This document shows, one piece after another, positions 18,336 through 27,640 of a stretch of DNA of 64,000 nt. The DNA is from Ectopseudomonas alcaliphila (GTDB lineage: Bacteria > Pseudomonadota > Gammaproteobacteria > Pseudomonadales > Pseudomonadaceae): the NCBI RefSeq assembly GCF_900101755.1, contig NZ_FNAE01000001.1:1054001-1118000 (forward strand). The letters are read 5' to 3'. The notes below the pieces were generated by a model. That model had not been told where the DNA came from. It saw only the letters and a list, made by a program, of their open reading frames with translations, and did no database searches. The stretch's first letter is position 1. Every line of letters begins with the position of its first letter. Both the position numbers and the translations under genes were made by a program.

Positions 18336-18983
18336 ATGAACACTCAAACCACCCTACGCCGTTTCACTCTGGGCGCCTGCGCCCTGGCCCTGGGCCTCGG
18401 CATGCTCCAGGCACAGGCCGATGACGGCGCCCTCTACGGACCCAAGGCGCCCAAGGGCTCGGCCTTCGTCCGCGCCTACAACGCCAGCAGCGCCGAGCTC
18501 GATGTCAGCGTCGGCCAGACCCAGCTCAAGCAGATCTCGCCGCTGGGCTCGAGTGACTTCAAGTTCCTCCCGGCCGGCAGCTATCAGGCCCAGGTCGGCA
18601 ACGCACAGATGGCGGTGGATCTGGAGGCCGCGCGCTACTACACCCTGGTCAGCCAGACCGGCGCCGAGCCGCGCCTGGTCGAGGAGCCGCCCTTCACCAG
18701 CCGGCAGAAAGCCCTGCTGCGCGTGCAGAACCTGACTGACAGCACCCTCAGCCTGAAGACCGCCGACGGCAAGACCGATGTGGTCGCCGACGTCAAACCC
18801 GACGGCCGTGGCGACCGCGAGATCAACCCGGTCAAGGTCGGCCTGGCGCTGTTCGACGGCGAGCGCAAGGTCGCCGATCTGAAACCGGTGACGCTGGAAC
18901 GCGGCGAAGTGGTCAGCCTGTTCGTCACCGGCGCCCAGGGCAAGTTGTCGCCGGTGTGGGTCAAGCGCCCCATCGACGGTTGA
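18336..18983 (+). CDS. algF: Alginate O-acetylation adaptor AlgF
   Basis: A 215-residue periplasmic protein required for alginate O-acetylation, thought to bridge AlgJ and AlgX. It has a signal peptide ending near LQAQA, then the conserved DDGALYGPKAPKGSAFVRAYN segment, and it is built of two beta-sandwich-like halves with no catalytic motif. Length equals that of known homologues. AAGGAGG lies 9 bases before the ATG. It completes the algI-algJ-algF acetylation block. Confidence 0.95.
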   Translation: MNTQTTLRRFTLGACALALGLGMLQAQADDGALYGPKAPKGSAFVRAYNASSAELDVSVGQTQLKQISPLGSSDFKFLPAGSYQAQVGNAQMAVDLEAARYYTLVSQTGAEPRLVEEPPFTSRQKALLRVQNLTDSTLSLKTADGKTDVVADVKPDGRGDREINPVKVGLALFDGERKVADLKPVTLERGEVVSLFVTGAQGKLSPVWVKRPIDG

Positions 18984-19081
18984 TACAGAGAGTTTCTAGA
19001 ACAAGGAAAACGGCGGGTACACGCCGCACCGACACGACACGGGCATCCATTTCGAAATGAACGTTAAGGAGAGACACCATC

Positions 19082-20518
19082 ATGACCCCCATCATCCTTT
19101 CCGGTGGCAGCGGCTCGCGACTCTGGCCTCTTTCGCGCAAGCTCTACCCCAAGCAGTTCCTCGCTCTGACCGGTGAGCAGACCCTTTTCCAGCAGACCCT
19201 GCAGCGCCTCTCCATCGAGGGCATGCAACCGCCAGTGCTGGTGGCCAACCAGGAACACCGCTTCATCGTGATGGAGCAGCTGGAGCAGATCGACCAGCAG
19301 GCGCAGTTGCTGCTGCTCGAGCCCTTTGGCCGCAATACCGCCCCGGCGGTGGCCATGGCGGCCCTGCAACTGCTCGCCGAAGGCCGAGACGAGCTGATGC
19401 TGGTGCTACCAGCCGATCACGTGATTGACGATCAGCAAGCCTTCCGCCAGGCCCTGGCGCTGGCCACAGTGGCCGCCGAAAAAGGCGAGATGGTGCTGTT
19501 CGGCGTGCCGGCAGACCGTCCGGAAACCGGCTACGGCTACATCCGCGGCCAGGCCGACGGCGCCCTGCCCGATGGCGTGGCCCGCGTCGCCAGCTTCGTC
19601 GAGAAGCCCGACGCCCAGCGCGCTACCGAGTATGTGAAGAGCGGCGACTATTACTGGAACAGCGGCATGTTCCTGTTCCGCGCCAGCCGCTTCCTGGAAG
19701 AGCTCAAGCACCACGACGTCGACATCTACGACACCTGCCTGCTGGCCCTGGAGCGCAGCCAGCGCGAGGACACGCAGATCGCCATCGACCCGGCCACCTT
19801 CGCCTGCTGCCCGGACAACTCCATCGACTACGCGGTGATGGAGAAGACCAATCGCGCCTGCGTGGTGCCGCTTGCCGCCGGCTGGAACGACGTCGGCAGC
19901 TGGTCGTCGATCTGGGAGGTGCACGACAAGGACGACGCCGGCAACGTGACCAAGGGCGACGTGGTGATCGAGGACAGCCGCAACTGCCTGATCCACGGCA
20001 ATGGCAAGCTGGTAGCGGTGCTGGGCCTGGACGATATCGTCGTGGTGGAAACCAAGGACGCCATGATGGTGGCGCACAAGGACCGCGTGCAGGACGTCAA
20101 GAAACTGGTGAGCAAGCTCGACGAGCAGGGCCGCTGCGAGACCCAGAACCACTGCGAGGTGTACCGCCCCTGGGGCTCGTACGACTCGGTGGACATGGGC
20201 GGCCGCTTCCAGGTCAAGCACATCACCGTCAAGCCGGGTGCGCAGCTGTCGCTGCAGATGCACCACCACCGCGCCGAGCACTGGATCGTGGTGTCCGGCA
20301 CGGCCAAGGTGACCTGCGACGACCGTGAGTTCCTGCTCACCGAGAACCAGTCCACCTACATCCCGATGACCTCGGTGCACCGCCTCTCCAACCCGGGCAA
20401 GATCCCGCTGGAGATCATCGAAGTGCAGTCCGGCACCTACCTGGGCGAGGACGATATCGAGCGTCTGGAAGACGTCTACGGTCGTAGCGATGCGGTAGCG
20501 GTCGGCGCCTTGCACTGA
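19082..20518 (+). CDS. algA: Phosphomannose isomerase / GDP-mannose pyrophosphorylase AlgA
   Basis: A 478-residue bifunctional cytoplasmic enzyme that makes mannose 6-phosphate from fructose 6-phosphate and later GDP-mannose, feeding AlgD. The N-terminal nucleotidyltransferase domain has GGSGSRLWPLSRKLYPKQF, and FVEKPDAQRA marks the sugar-binding part. The C-terminal cupin has HHHRAEHWIVVSGTAKVT with metal-binding histidines (type II isomerase). TAAGGAG lies 10 bases before the ATG. A 98-bp gap separates it from algF, the longest repeat-free gap between two genes in the operon. It is the last gene of the operon. Confidence 0.97.
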   Translation: MTPIILSGGSGSRLWPLSRKLYPKQFLALTGEQTLFQQTLQRLSIEGMQPPVLVANQEHRFIVMEQLEQIDQQAQLLLLEPFGRNTAPAVAMAALQLLAEGRDELMLVLPADHVIDDQQAFRQALALATVAAEKGEMVLFGVPADRPETGYGYIRGQADGALPDGVARVASFVEKPDAQRATEYVKSGDYYWNSGMFLFRASRFLEELKHHDVDIYDTCLLALERSQREDTQIAIDPATFACCPDNSIDYAVMEKTNRACVVPLAAGWNDVGSWSSIWEVHDKDDAGNVTKGDVVIEDSRNCLIHGNGKLVAVLGLDDIVVVETKDAMMVAHKDRVQDVKKLVSKLDEQGRCETQNHCEVYRPWGSYDSVDMGGRFQVKHITVKPGAQLSLQMHHHRAEHWIVVSGTAKVTCDDREFLLTENQSTYIPMTSVHRLSNPGKIPLEIIEVQSGTYLGEDDIERLEDVYGRSDAVAVGALH

Positions 20519-20525
20519 GCTGTTC

Positions 20526-20624
20526 GTAGTACGGATGCAATCCGGGTCGATCTCGACCCCGGATTGCATCCGGGCTACGCCCCTGATCACCGAGACGTCG
20601 GACCGCGGCAAGCCGGTCCCTACG
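20526..20624. repeat. Palindromic repeats after algA
   Basis: An inverted pair of the GTAGCCCGGAT family lies at 20526-20578, its left copy altered to GTAGTACGGATGC. A single unit of the CCGCGGCAAGCCGGTCCCTAC type follows at 20602-20624. No conventional T-tract terminator is visible after algA, so these hairpins may mark the 3' end of the operon transcript. Confidence 0.7.
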
Positions 20625-20708
20625 CACATCCGCGGTAACGCCTGCACGGTTACCCGCACAACAGCACCTTGTGTAGGATGAGAGCAGACTTCCAAAAGGA
20701 ATGCCCTC

Positions 20709-21173
20709 ATGCTGTTCGGTATCGTACTCGTCATTACCTGGCTGATCCTGCTGATCCGCTACCCAACCAAGGCTCTGCCGGTTTCCATGGCCGCGCTGGT
20801 TGGTCTTGGCCTGGTGGCCACCTGGGTGCTCTGGCAGGAAACGCGCGACGAGCGCTACATCGCCCATCTCGAACTGCGCCTGAACTACGACCCGCAGCAA
20901 TGCCCCGGCGACCGCCCGCTGGCCATCAACCTGAAAAACGGCAGCGACGCCGCCCTGCTCGAGCTGCGTTGGGAAGTCGCCGCCTACCGTCCCGGCAATG
21001 CCACCAACCTGGCCCAGCGCCTCTACGAATCGCCGCGCTACAGCGGCCCGGGTGAGCTGCTGCCGGGCGCCAGCTGGAACGACTGCATGCCCCTGCCCGA
21101 CCTGCGCAGCGGCTATCGCCCAGCTACCCTGGAGTTTCGCGCCGAACGCCTGCAGGGCAAGTTCATCCGATAA
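20709..21173 (+). CDS. Conserved membrane-anchored protein of unknown function
   Basis: A 154-residue protein with two N-terminal hydrophobic segments (LFGIVLVITWLILLIRY and VSMAALVGLGLVATWVLW) followed by a soluble domain of about 110 residues with two cysteines (PQQCPGD and WNDCMP). Their spacing would allow a disulfide if the domain is periplasmic. An AAAGGA ribosome-binding site precedes the ATG. I do not recognise a named family. It stands alone between two repeat clusters downstream of the alginate operon, and there is no evidence that it works in alginate synthesis. Confidence 0.75.
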   Translation: MLFGIVLVITWLILLIRYPTKALPVSMAALVGLGLVATWVLWQETRDERYIAHLELRLNYDPQQCPGDRPLAINLKNGSDAALLELRWEVAAYRPGNATNLAQRLYESPRYSGPGELLPGASWNDCMPLPDLRSGYRPATLEFRAERLQGKFIR

Positions 21174-21203
21174 CCCGTAGGATCGACATCCATTGCCAGC
21201 TTC

Positions 21204-21264
21204 GTAGCCCGGATGCAATCCGGGGAGGTTGCCTGTGACGGTACCCGGAGTTCATCCGGGCTAC
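21204..21264. repeat. Inverted pair of GTAGCCCGGAT repeats
   Basis: GTAGCCCGGATGCAATCCGG on the left and ACCCGGAGTTCATCCGGGCTAC (positions 21243-21264) on the right, the same family as at 1016-1075. It fills much of the gap before the SDR gene. Confidence 0.7.
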
Positions 21265-21390
21265 AAAACGACGAAAACGCCTGCGCCGGCCGCTCACAGC
21301 GAGGCGAACAGTCCGCCATCACCTCAATCGAGCCCCCAGCATCCCCAGCCTGCTAAGCTGCAGCCCCATCTTGCCTCAGGGAACCCCGCC

Positions 21391-22221
21391 ATGCCTCAAC
21401 CCAGCGTCCTCATCACCGGCTGTTCCAGCGGCATCGGCCGCGCCCTGGCCGATGCTTTCCAGGCTGGCGGCTACGCCGTCTGGGCCACCGCGCGCAAGGA
21501 GGGCGATGTGACGGCCCTGCAACAGGCCGGGTTCCATGCCGTACAACTCGACGTCAACGATGGCAAAGCGCTGCAACAGCTGAGCACACGTCTGAGCGAG
21601 GACATCGGCGGCCTCGATGTGCTGATCAACAACGCCGGCTACGGCGCCATGGGCCCGCTGCTCGACGGCGGCGTGGAGGCCATGCAGCGACAGTTCGAAA
21701 CCAATGTATTTTCCATCGTCGGCGTCACCCGCGCGTTCTTCCCGCTGCTGCGCCGTAACCGTGGCCTGGTGGTCAATATCGGCAGCGTTTCCGCACTGCT
21801 GGTGACCCCCTTCGCCGGCGCCTACTGCGCCTCCAAGGCAGCGGTGCATGCATTGAGCGATGCGCTGCGCATGGAACTGGCACCCTTCTCCATCGGGGTG
21901 ATGGAAGTGCAGCCCGGCGCCATCGCCTCCAGCTTCGGCGCCAACGCCAGCCAACAGGCCGAGGCGCTGATCCGTGAGGATTCGCCCTGGTGGCCGCTGC
22001 GCGACGGTATCCGCGCTCGCGCCAACGCCTCGCAGGATAATCCGACCCCGGCCAAGGATTTCGCCGCGCAACTGCTGGCCGCCGTGCAACGTGACAAGCC
22101 CCCGCGCCTGCTACGCCTGGGCAATGGCAGCCGCGCCCTGCCGCTGCTCGCCACGTTGCTGCCCAAGGCCCTGCTCGAGCGCGTGCTGCGCAAACGCTTC
22201 GGCCTGGTGCAAAGCCTGTGA
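21391..22221 (+). CDS. Short-chain dehydrogenase/reductase (SDR)
   Basis: A 276-residue classical SDR with the NAD(P)-binding motif TGCSSGIG near residue 10, structural NNAG (DVLINNAGYGAMG), and the catalytic Ser and YxxxK (GAYCASKAAVHALSDALRMEL). The substrate cannot be read from sequence; the form resembles the broad group that reduces keto or retinal-like lipids. The start at 21391 is preceded by CAGGGA; an open frame continues upstream into the palindromic repeat and is not coding. Its stop overlaps the next gene as GTGA, so the two are co-translated. Confidence 0.9.
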   Translation: MPQPSVLITGCSSGIGRALADAFQAGGYAVWATARKEGDVTALQQAGFHAVQLDVNDGKALQQLSTRLSEDIGGLDVLINNAGYGAMGPLLDGGVEAMQRQFETNVFSIVGVTRAFFPLLRRNRGLVVNIGSVSALLVTPFAGAYCASKAAVHALSDALRMELAPFSIGVMEVQPGAIASSFGANASQQAEALIREDSPWWPLRDGIRARANASQDNPTPAKDFAAQLLAAVQRDKPPRLLRLGNGSRALPLLATLLPKALLERVLRKRFGLVQSL

Positions 22222-22586
22222 GTCAGAGCCTGCAACTGCGCTATTACGCGGCCGCGGGGATAGTCGCGGCCGTCGTGCTGAACCTGCTGCTGCGCACCTT
22301 CGTGCGTCTGGGCGGCGTGTTCACCACATTGCTGATCGCCGCCGCCATCGCCGCCGGTCTCGCATTGGTATTTCACTGGCGAACCGGGCGCGCGCCAAGC
22401 AATGCCGAACGCTGGCGCTTGACCCTGCTCTATGGCGGCGTACTCGGGCTGCTCTATCTGGGTTTGCTGGGCATGATGTATCTGCAGGACACGCCCAGCC
22501 CCATGGGCCTGTTTCTCTTCAGCCTGCATTACCTGTGCTACCCGGTGCTGGCCTGGCTGGCGTTTTCGCCACGCCATGGCCGCTGA
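22218..22586 (+). CDS. Small inner-membrane protein, unknown function
   Basis: A 122-residue protein with about four hydrophobic segments (AAAGIVAAVVLNLLL, TLLIAAAIAAGLALVF, LLYGGVLGLLYLGLLGMMYL and LFLFSLHYLCYPVLAWLAF). It starts with GTG overlapping the SDR stop (GTGA) and ends 24 bp before the AAA ATPase gene. I recognise no motif. The tight coupling to the SDR gene suggests joint expression, but no shared function can be inferred. Confidence 0.8.
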   Translation: MSQSLQLRYYAAAGIVAAVVLNLLLRTFVRLGGVFTTLLIAAAIAAGLALVFHWRTGRAPSNAERWRLTLLYGGVLGLLYLGLLGMMYLQDTPSPMGLFLFSLHYLCYPVLAWLAFSPRHGR

Positions 22587-22610
22587 TCTTTCTGTCAGGA
22601 TGACTTCGCC

Positions 22611-23771
22611 ATGCTGCACACCCTCGCCGTCGCCAACTACCGCTCGATCAACAGCCTGATCCTGCCGCTGGGCCGACTCAACCTGATCACCGGCGCCAAC
22701 GGCAGCGGCAAGTCCAACCTCTACCGAGCCCTGCGCCTGCTGGCGGAAACCGCACAAGGTGGCGTGGTCAACGCCCTTGCGCGCGAAGGTGGACTGGAGT
22801 CGAGTTTCTGGGCGGGGCCGGAGAAGATATCCCGGCGCATGCGCAACGGCGAGGTGCCCGTGCAGGGTGGCCCACGGCAGAACGTGATGCGCCTGCGCCT
22901 GGGCTTTGCCGGCGAGGATTTCGGCTACGCCATCGCCCTTGGTCTACCCGAGCCAAGCACCTCGGCTTTCGCCCTGGACCCGGAGATCAAGCGCGAGTGC
23001 ATCTGGGCCGGCGCCAGCTATAGACCCGCCTCACTGCTGGTGGATCGCGCCGGGCCGATGGTGCGCATGCGCGAAGGCCGCAGTTGGCAGGTATTGGCCC
23101 AGCATGTGCCGAACTACGACAGCCTGTTCGACCAGATCGGCAACGACCCGAACTGCCCGGAAGTGTTTCAACTGCGCGAAGCCATCCGCCGCTGGCGCTT
23201 CTACGATCACTTTCGCAGTGACGCCGAGGCCCCGGCACGCCAGCCGCAACTGGGTACGCGCACGCCGGTGCTGCACCACGATGGCCGCGACCTGGCCGCC
23301 GCACTGCAGACCATCCGCGAGATCGGCGACCGCGCCGCGCTGGACGCGGCCATCGACGACGCCTTCCCCGGCAGCCGCCTGCATATCGATTTCCAGGCCG
23401 GCGGGCGCTTCGCCGTGGAACTGCGCCAGGAAGGTTTGCTGCGCCCCTTGAACGCCGCCGAACTGTCCGACGGCACGCTGCGCTACCTGCTGCTGGTGGC
23501 CGCCCTACTGACGCCACGGCCGCCATCACTGATGGTGCTCAACGAACCGGAAACCAGCTTGCACCCGGACCTGTTGCCGGCACTCGGACGCCTGATCATC
23601 GCCGCGTCGAAGCACACCCAGGTGTGGGTCGTCTCCCACGCCAACCGCCTGATCGCCACGCTGAAGGAAAGCCCCGAATGCAACACCCTGGAGCTGGACA
23701 AGCAGCTCGGCCAGACCAGCATCCGCGGCCAGGGCATGCTGGACGAACCGCCCTGGCATTGGCCGGATTGA
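22611..23771 (+). CDS. Standalone AAA-type (AAA_21, RecF/OLD-like) ATPase
   Basis: A 386-residue ABC/SMC-like ATPase without a nuclease domain. It starts LHTLAVANYRSINSLILPLG, has Walker A TGANGSGKSN at about residues 26-35, a signature-like LSDGTLRYLLLVAALL, Walker B MVLNEPETSLHPDLLPAL, and a switch histidine in VWVVSHANRL. Related proteins occur as parts of defence modules (OLD, retron and toxin partners) but also as lone housekeeping genes. No nuclease, toxin or reverse transcriptase lies beside it. It is the third gene after the SDR, close enough to be in the same transcript. Confidence 0.88.
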   Translation: MLHTLAVANYRSINSLILPLGRLNLITGANGSGKSNLYRALRLLAETAQGGVVNALAREGGLESSFWAGPEKISRRMRNGEVPVQGGPRQNVMRLRLGFAGEDFGYAIALGLPEPSTSAFALDPEIKRECIWAGASYRPASLLVDRAGPMVRMREGRSWQVLAQHVPNYDSLFDQIGNDPNCPEVFQLREAIRRWRFYDHFRSDAEAPARQPQLGTRTPVLHHDGRDLAAALQTIREIGDRAALDAAIDDAFPGSRLHIDFQAGGRFAVELRQEGLLRPLNAAELSDGTLRYLLLVAALLTPRPPSLMVLNEPETSLHPDLLPALGRLIIAASKHTQVWVVSHANRLIATLKESPECNTLELDKQLGQTSIRGQGMLDEPPWHWPD

Positions 23772-23796
23772 AACCTGTGGATTGATACGGACGCCC

Positions 23797-23952
23797 GTAG
23801 GGTGCGCCGCGCGCACCGGCTTCTAATCGCTATCCGCTACGGTCCAGCAAAGCGCGGTGCGCACAGCGCACCCTACCCGCCCTCAGCCGCGTAGCCCGGA
23901 TGAAATCCGGGGCCGTTTATCAGCGCTTTCGCGGCTGAAGCCGCTCCTACGG
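23797..23952. repeat. Cluster of three palindromic repeat families
   Basis: First comes an inverted pair beginning GTAGGGTGCGCCGCGCGCACC and ending GCGCACAGCGCACCCTAC (23797-23876). It is followed by a single GTAGCCCGGATGAAATCCGG unit (from 23891), then a single unit CGCGGCTGAAGCCGCTCCTAC (ending near 23950). It fills the gap between the convergent ATPase and trxB genes. Confidence 0.7.
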
Positions 23953-23964
23953 TCGCAACCGGAC

Positions 23965-24972
<1,008 letters not shown>

Positions 24973-25011
24973 CTAGGGGAAGGCTTGGAACGTTGAGAGC
25001 CCCGCAAAAAA

Positions 25012-25151
25012 GCGCACCTCTAAAAACTACCTGCGTTGTCATCGCTGCGTTAAAAACAGGCTCAAAAATGCTCATTTACAGCTCGTAAACTGCGCTTTTT
25101 CGCCTGTGTTTGCCTCGCGCTGACTGCCTCGCCTACGTTTTTAGAGGCGCC
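25012..25151. repeat. 140-bp imperfect palindrome between trxB and cysZ
   Basis: The ends GCGCACCTCTAAAAAC (25012-25027) and GTTTTTAGAGGCGCC (25137-25151) are inverted repeats. Pairing continues inward through AAACAGGC/GCCTGTGTTT and CAAAAATGC/GCGCTTTTTCG, and the centre is TTACAGCTCGTAAA near 25082. I recall similar sequences in intergenic regions of other pseudomonads, so it may be a dispersed non-autonomous element. The rest of the 418-bp gap (24913-25330) holds the trxB and cysZ upstream regions and no gene. Confidence 0.7.
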
Positions 25152-25330
25152 CTAAAAGGAAACTGGGCGCAAGGCTATCGGGGCCGCGTGCGAAGCGGAA
25201 ATACCCATTACCAATTCCGCGAATAGAATCCGCCTATTGCCGCCTGGGTTGAACCTTGCCCCATGGCTGAACTTTCACCGCGCGGGCAAAGTCGGTATGG
25301 TCGCGCGCATCAACCACCCTGGAGAACGCC

Positions 25331-26071
25331 ATGCCCGCCGCTCCCGTCCTGTCCGGCCCGCAATACCTGCGAGAGGGCCTGAAACTGGTACTCAGCCCTG
25401 GCCTGCGTCTGTTCGTGCTGTTGCCACTGGCGGTCAATCTGATCCTGTTCGTCACCCTGATCAGCTTTGCCGTGCAGCAGTTCAGCGGCTGGGTCGATAC
25501 CTTCATGCCCACCCTGCCGAGCTGGCTGAGCTTTCTGCAGTACATCCTCTGGCCGCTGTTCGTGGTACTGGTACTGCTGATGGTGTTCTTCACCTTCACC
25601 CTGCTGGCCAACATCATCGCCGCGCCCTTCAACGGTTTTCTCGCGGAGAAGGTCGAGGTGGTAGCGCGTGGCGAGGATCACTTCCCGCCGTTCAGCTGGG
25701 CCGAACTGGCAGCCATGGTGCCGCGCACCATGGGCCGTGAGATGCGCAAGCTGGCCTACTTCCTGCCGCGCGCCATCGGCCTGCTGATCCTCAGCTTCAT
25801 ACCGGTGGTGAACCTGGTCGCCGCGCCGCTGTGGCTGCTGTTCGGCGTCTGGATGATGGCCGTGCAGTACATCGATTACCCCGCGGACAACAACAAGATG
25901 AGCTGGCAGGACATGCTCGCCTGGCTGCGCGAGAAACGCTGGCAGAGCCTGAGTTTCGGCGGCATCACCTACGCCGCCCTGCTGGTGCCGGGGCTGAATA
26001 TCCTGATGATGCCCGCCGCCGTGGCCGGAGCGACCTTGTTCTGGGTGCGCGAGCGAGGTGAACGAAGCTAA
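25331..26071 (+). CDS. cysZ: Sulfate transport protein CysZ
   Basis: A 246-residue inner-membrane protein of the EI24/CysZ family, which imports sulfate for cysteine synthesis. Visible membrane segments include [40 protein letters not shown] and [20 protein letters not shown]. The family segments [19 protein letters not shown] and [17 protein letters not shown] are present, so the assignment is firm. It starts at the first ATG, after a GGAGAACGCC ribosome-binding site. It is apparently monocistronic, followed at once by a degraded LysR gene end. Confidence 0.94.
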   Translation: MPAAPVLSGPQYLREGLKLVLSPGLRLFVLLPLAVNLILFVTLISFAVQQFSGWVDTFMPTLPSWLSFLQYILWPLFVVLVLLMVFFTFTLLANIIAAPFNGFLAEKVEVVARGEDHFPPFSWAELAAMVPRTMGREMRKLAYFLPRAIGLLILSFIPVVNLVAAPLWLLFGVWMMAVQYIDYPADNNKMSWQDMLAWLREKRWQSLSFGGITYAALLVPGLNILMMPAAVAGATLFWVRERGERS

Positions 26072-26079
26072 CGTCGCGT

Positions 26080-26256
26080 CAGGACTCGTTTCTGCCCGGT
26101 GCGCTAGCGGAGCCAGACAAAAGCCTTCGCCAGATGAATGCACTGCAGCCCTTCTATGTGCCGAGGGTGCAGATCAGCCCTATCTGGCAGCGCCAGCAGC
26201 ACCATGACCCGGCGCACATCTGGTTGCGTGAGCGACTGCACGGCCTGCTCACCTGA
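26080..26256 (+). pseudogene. C-terminal remnant of a LysR-family regulator
   Basis: One frame encodes QDSFLPGALAEPDKSLRQMN and then VPRVQISPIWQRQQHHDPAH followed by IWLRERLHGLLT and a stop at 26254-26256. This resembles the last 50-60 residues of LysR-type regulators, where the substrate domain ends in a W-R-x(5)-DPAH-WLR pattern. Nothing upstream encodes the helix-turn-helix part, because cysZ ends at 26071. The longest frame with a start (ATG 26134) is only 40 codons. It appears to be the leftover 3' end of a deleted gene. Confidence 0.6.
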
Positions 26257-26314
26257 CACATAAACGCAATCGAAACGTCATGTTCACTACATGACCCGGG
26301 CAGAGACTGCGTAC

Positions 26315-27514
26315 ATGAACGCACCTTCTCTGCATATCGCGCTGATCAGCGAAACCTTTCCGCCGGAAATCAACGGCGTCGCCAACACCCTCGGCCGCCT
26401 GGTCGACGGCCTGCGTGGCCGTGGCCATCGCGTGCAACTGATACGGCCGCGCCAGGAGGTCGATCAGGAGCAGGATGCCGGCAATGATCTGCTGCTCACT
26501 CGCGGCTGGCCGCTGCCCGGCTATCCCGGTCTGCAATGGGGTCAATCCTCGCTGCACAAGCTGCTGCGGCGCTGGAAGAGACAACGCCCGGACGTGCTCT
26601 ACATCGCCACCGAAGGCCCGCTGGGCCTGTCCGCCCTGCGCGCGGCCAGACGGCTGGCAATCCCGGTGGTCAGCGGTTTTCACACCAATTTCCAGCAGTA
26701 CACCGGCCACTACGGCATCGGCCTGCTGACGCGGGCGATGACCAATTACCTGCGCTGGTTCCACAACCGCACGCAGCTGACGCTGGTGCCGAGCATCGGC
26801 CAGAAGGTCGATCTTGAACGCCGTGATTTCGAGCGCCTTGCCCTGCTGGCACGCGGGGTCGACAGCCAGCTGTTCCATCCGCGCAAACGCAGCGACGAGC
26901 TGCGCGAAAGCTGGGGACTGGGGTCGGATGACCTGGCGGTGCTGCATGTCGGTCGCCTGGCCGCAGAGAAGAACCTCGGCCTGCTGGTCAAGGCCTTCCG
27001 CACCCTGCAGACAGCTCACCCGCAGCGCCGCATGCGCCTGATCCTGGTAGGCGACGGGCCATTGCGCGCCAGCCTCCAGGCGCAACTACCGGAGGCGCTG
27101 TTCTGCGGCCTGCAGCGCGGCGAAGCACTGGCCACGCACTATGCCTCGGGCGATCTGTTCCTGTTTCCCAGCCTCTCGGAAACCTTCGGCAACGTGGTGC
27201 TGGAGGCCCTGGCATCGAGCCTCGGCGTGGTGGCGTTCGACCAGGCGGCGGCAGCCCAGCACATCCATCACGGCCACAACGGCATGCTCGCTCGCCCTGG
27301 CGACGAGGCCGGTTTCTGCGAAGCCGCCTGTGAGTTGCTGGACGATGCGGAAGTCTTCCGCCGCATCCGCCTCAATGCACGCCGGCATGCCAGCCATTTG
27401 AGCTGGGATGGCATCGTGGTGCTGTTCGAACAACACCTGCGTAGCGCCATGCAGCCGGCGCCCCTCTGCGTCAGCACGGAGCTTCGCAGTAGGGCGGGTG
27501 AAACCCGCCACTGA
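26315..27514 (+). CDS. Family 4 glycosyltransferase
   Basis: A 399-residue GT-B fold enzyme. The N-terminal acceptor domain begins LHIALISETFPPEINGVANT. The C-terminal donor domain has LHVGRLAAEKNLGLLVKAF, LVGDGPLRASL and the nucleotide-sugar EX7E motif in PSLSETFGNVVLEALASS. It resembles GDP-mannose- or UDP-sugar-dependent lipid and mannosyl transferases; donor and acceptor are not determinable here. The start at 26315 is preferred over 26291 because homologues start just before HIALISETFPP. Its last eight codons lie inside a palindromic repeat, so the C-terminal tail SRAGETRH is repeat-derived. Confidence 0.9.
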   Translation: MNAPSLHIALISETFPPEINGVANTLGRLVDGLRGRGHRVQLIRPRQEVDQEQDAGNDLLLTRGWPLPGYPGLQWGQSSLHKLLRRWKRQRPDVLYIATEGPLGLSALRAARRLAIPVVSGFHTNFQQYTGHYGIGLLTRAMTNYLRWFHNRTQLTLVPSIGQKVDLERRDFERLALLARGVDSQLFHPRKRSDELRESWGLGSDDLAVLHVGRLAAEKNLGLLVKAFRTLQTAHPQRRMRLILVGDGPLRASLQAQLPEALFCGLQRGEALATHYASGDLFLFPSLSETFGNVVLEALASSLGVVAFDQAAAAQHIHHGHNGMLARPGDEAGFCEAACELLDDAEVFRRIRLNARRHASHLSWDGIVVLFEQHLRSAMQPAPLCVSTELRSRAGETRH

Positions 27515-27543
27515 GACAATCTGGCGGGTTGCACCCGCCCTAC
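27489..27543. repeat. GTAGGGCGGGTGAAACCCGCC repeat pair at a gene end
   Basis: The left unit (27489-27510) lies inside the 3' end of the glycosyltransferase gene, whose TGA stop follows two bases later. The right unit, GGCGGGTTGCACCCGCCCTAC, is inverted. The repeat therefore supplies coding sequence for a C-terminal tail. Confidence 0.75.
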
Positions 27544-27574
27544 GTGATCACATCCGCTCAAAACATGCAGGCGT

Positions 27575-27599
27575 AAAAAAGCCCCGATGTGCCGGGGCT
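27575..27599 (-). terminator. Rho-independent terminator of the flavin oxidoreductase gene
   Basis: AGCCCCG (27580-27586) pairs with CGGGGCT (27593-27599), followed on the minus strand by six T. It lies about 40 bp past the stop codon of the minus-strand gene. Confidence 0.85.
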
Positions 27600-27640
27600 G
27601 AAAACGGGGCGCCGGATCGCGACGCCCGCTAGAAACAGAC

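Noticed and set aside
22611..23771. AAA ATPase as part of a known anti-phage system
   Set aside because: No nuclease, reverse transcriptase, toxin or helicase partner lies next to it, and flanking genes are an SDR/membrane pair and trxB.
26134..26256. 40-codon gene after cysZ
   Set aside because: The peptide is the tail of a LysR-type regulator and similarity continues upstream of its ATG, so it is listed as a gene remnant and not as a small gene.
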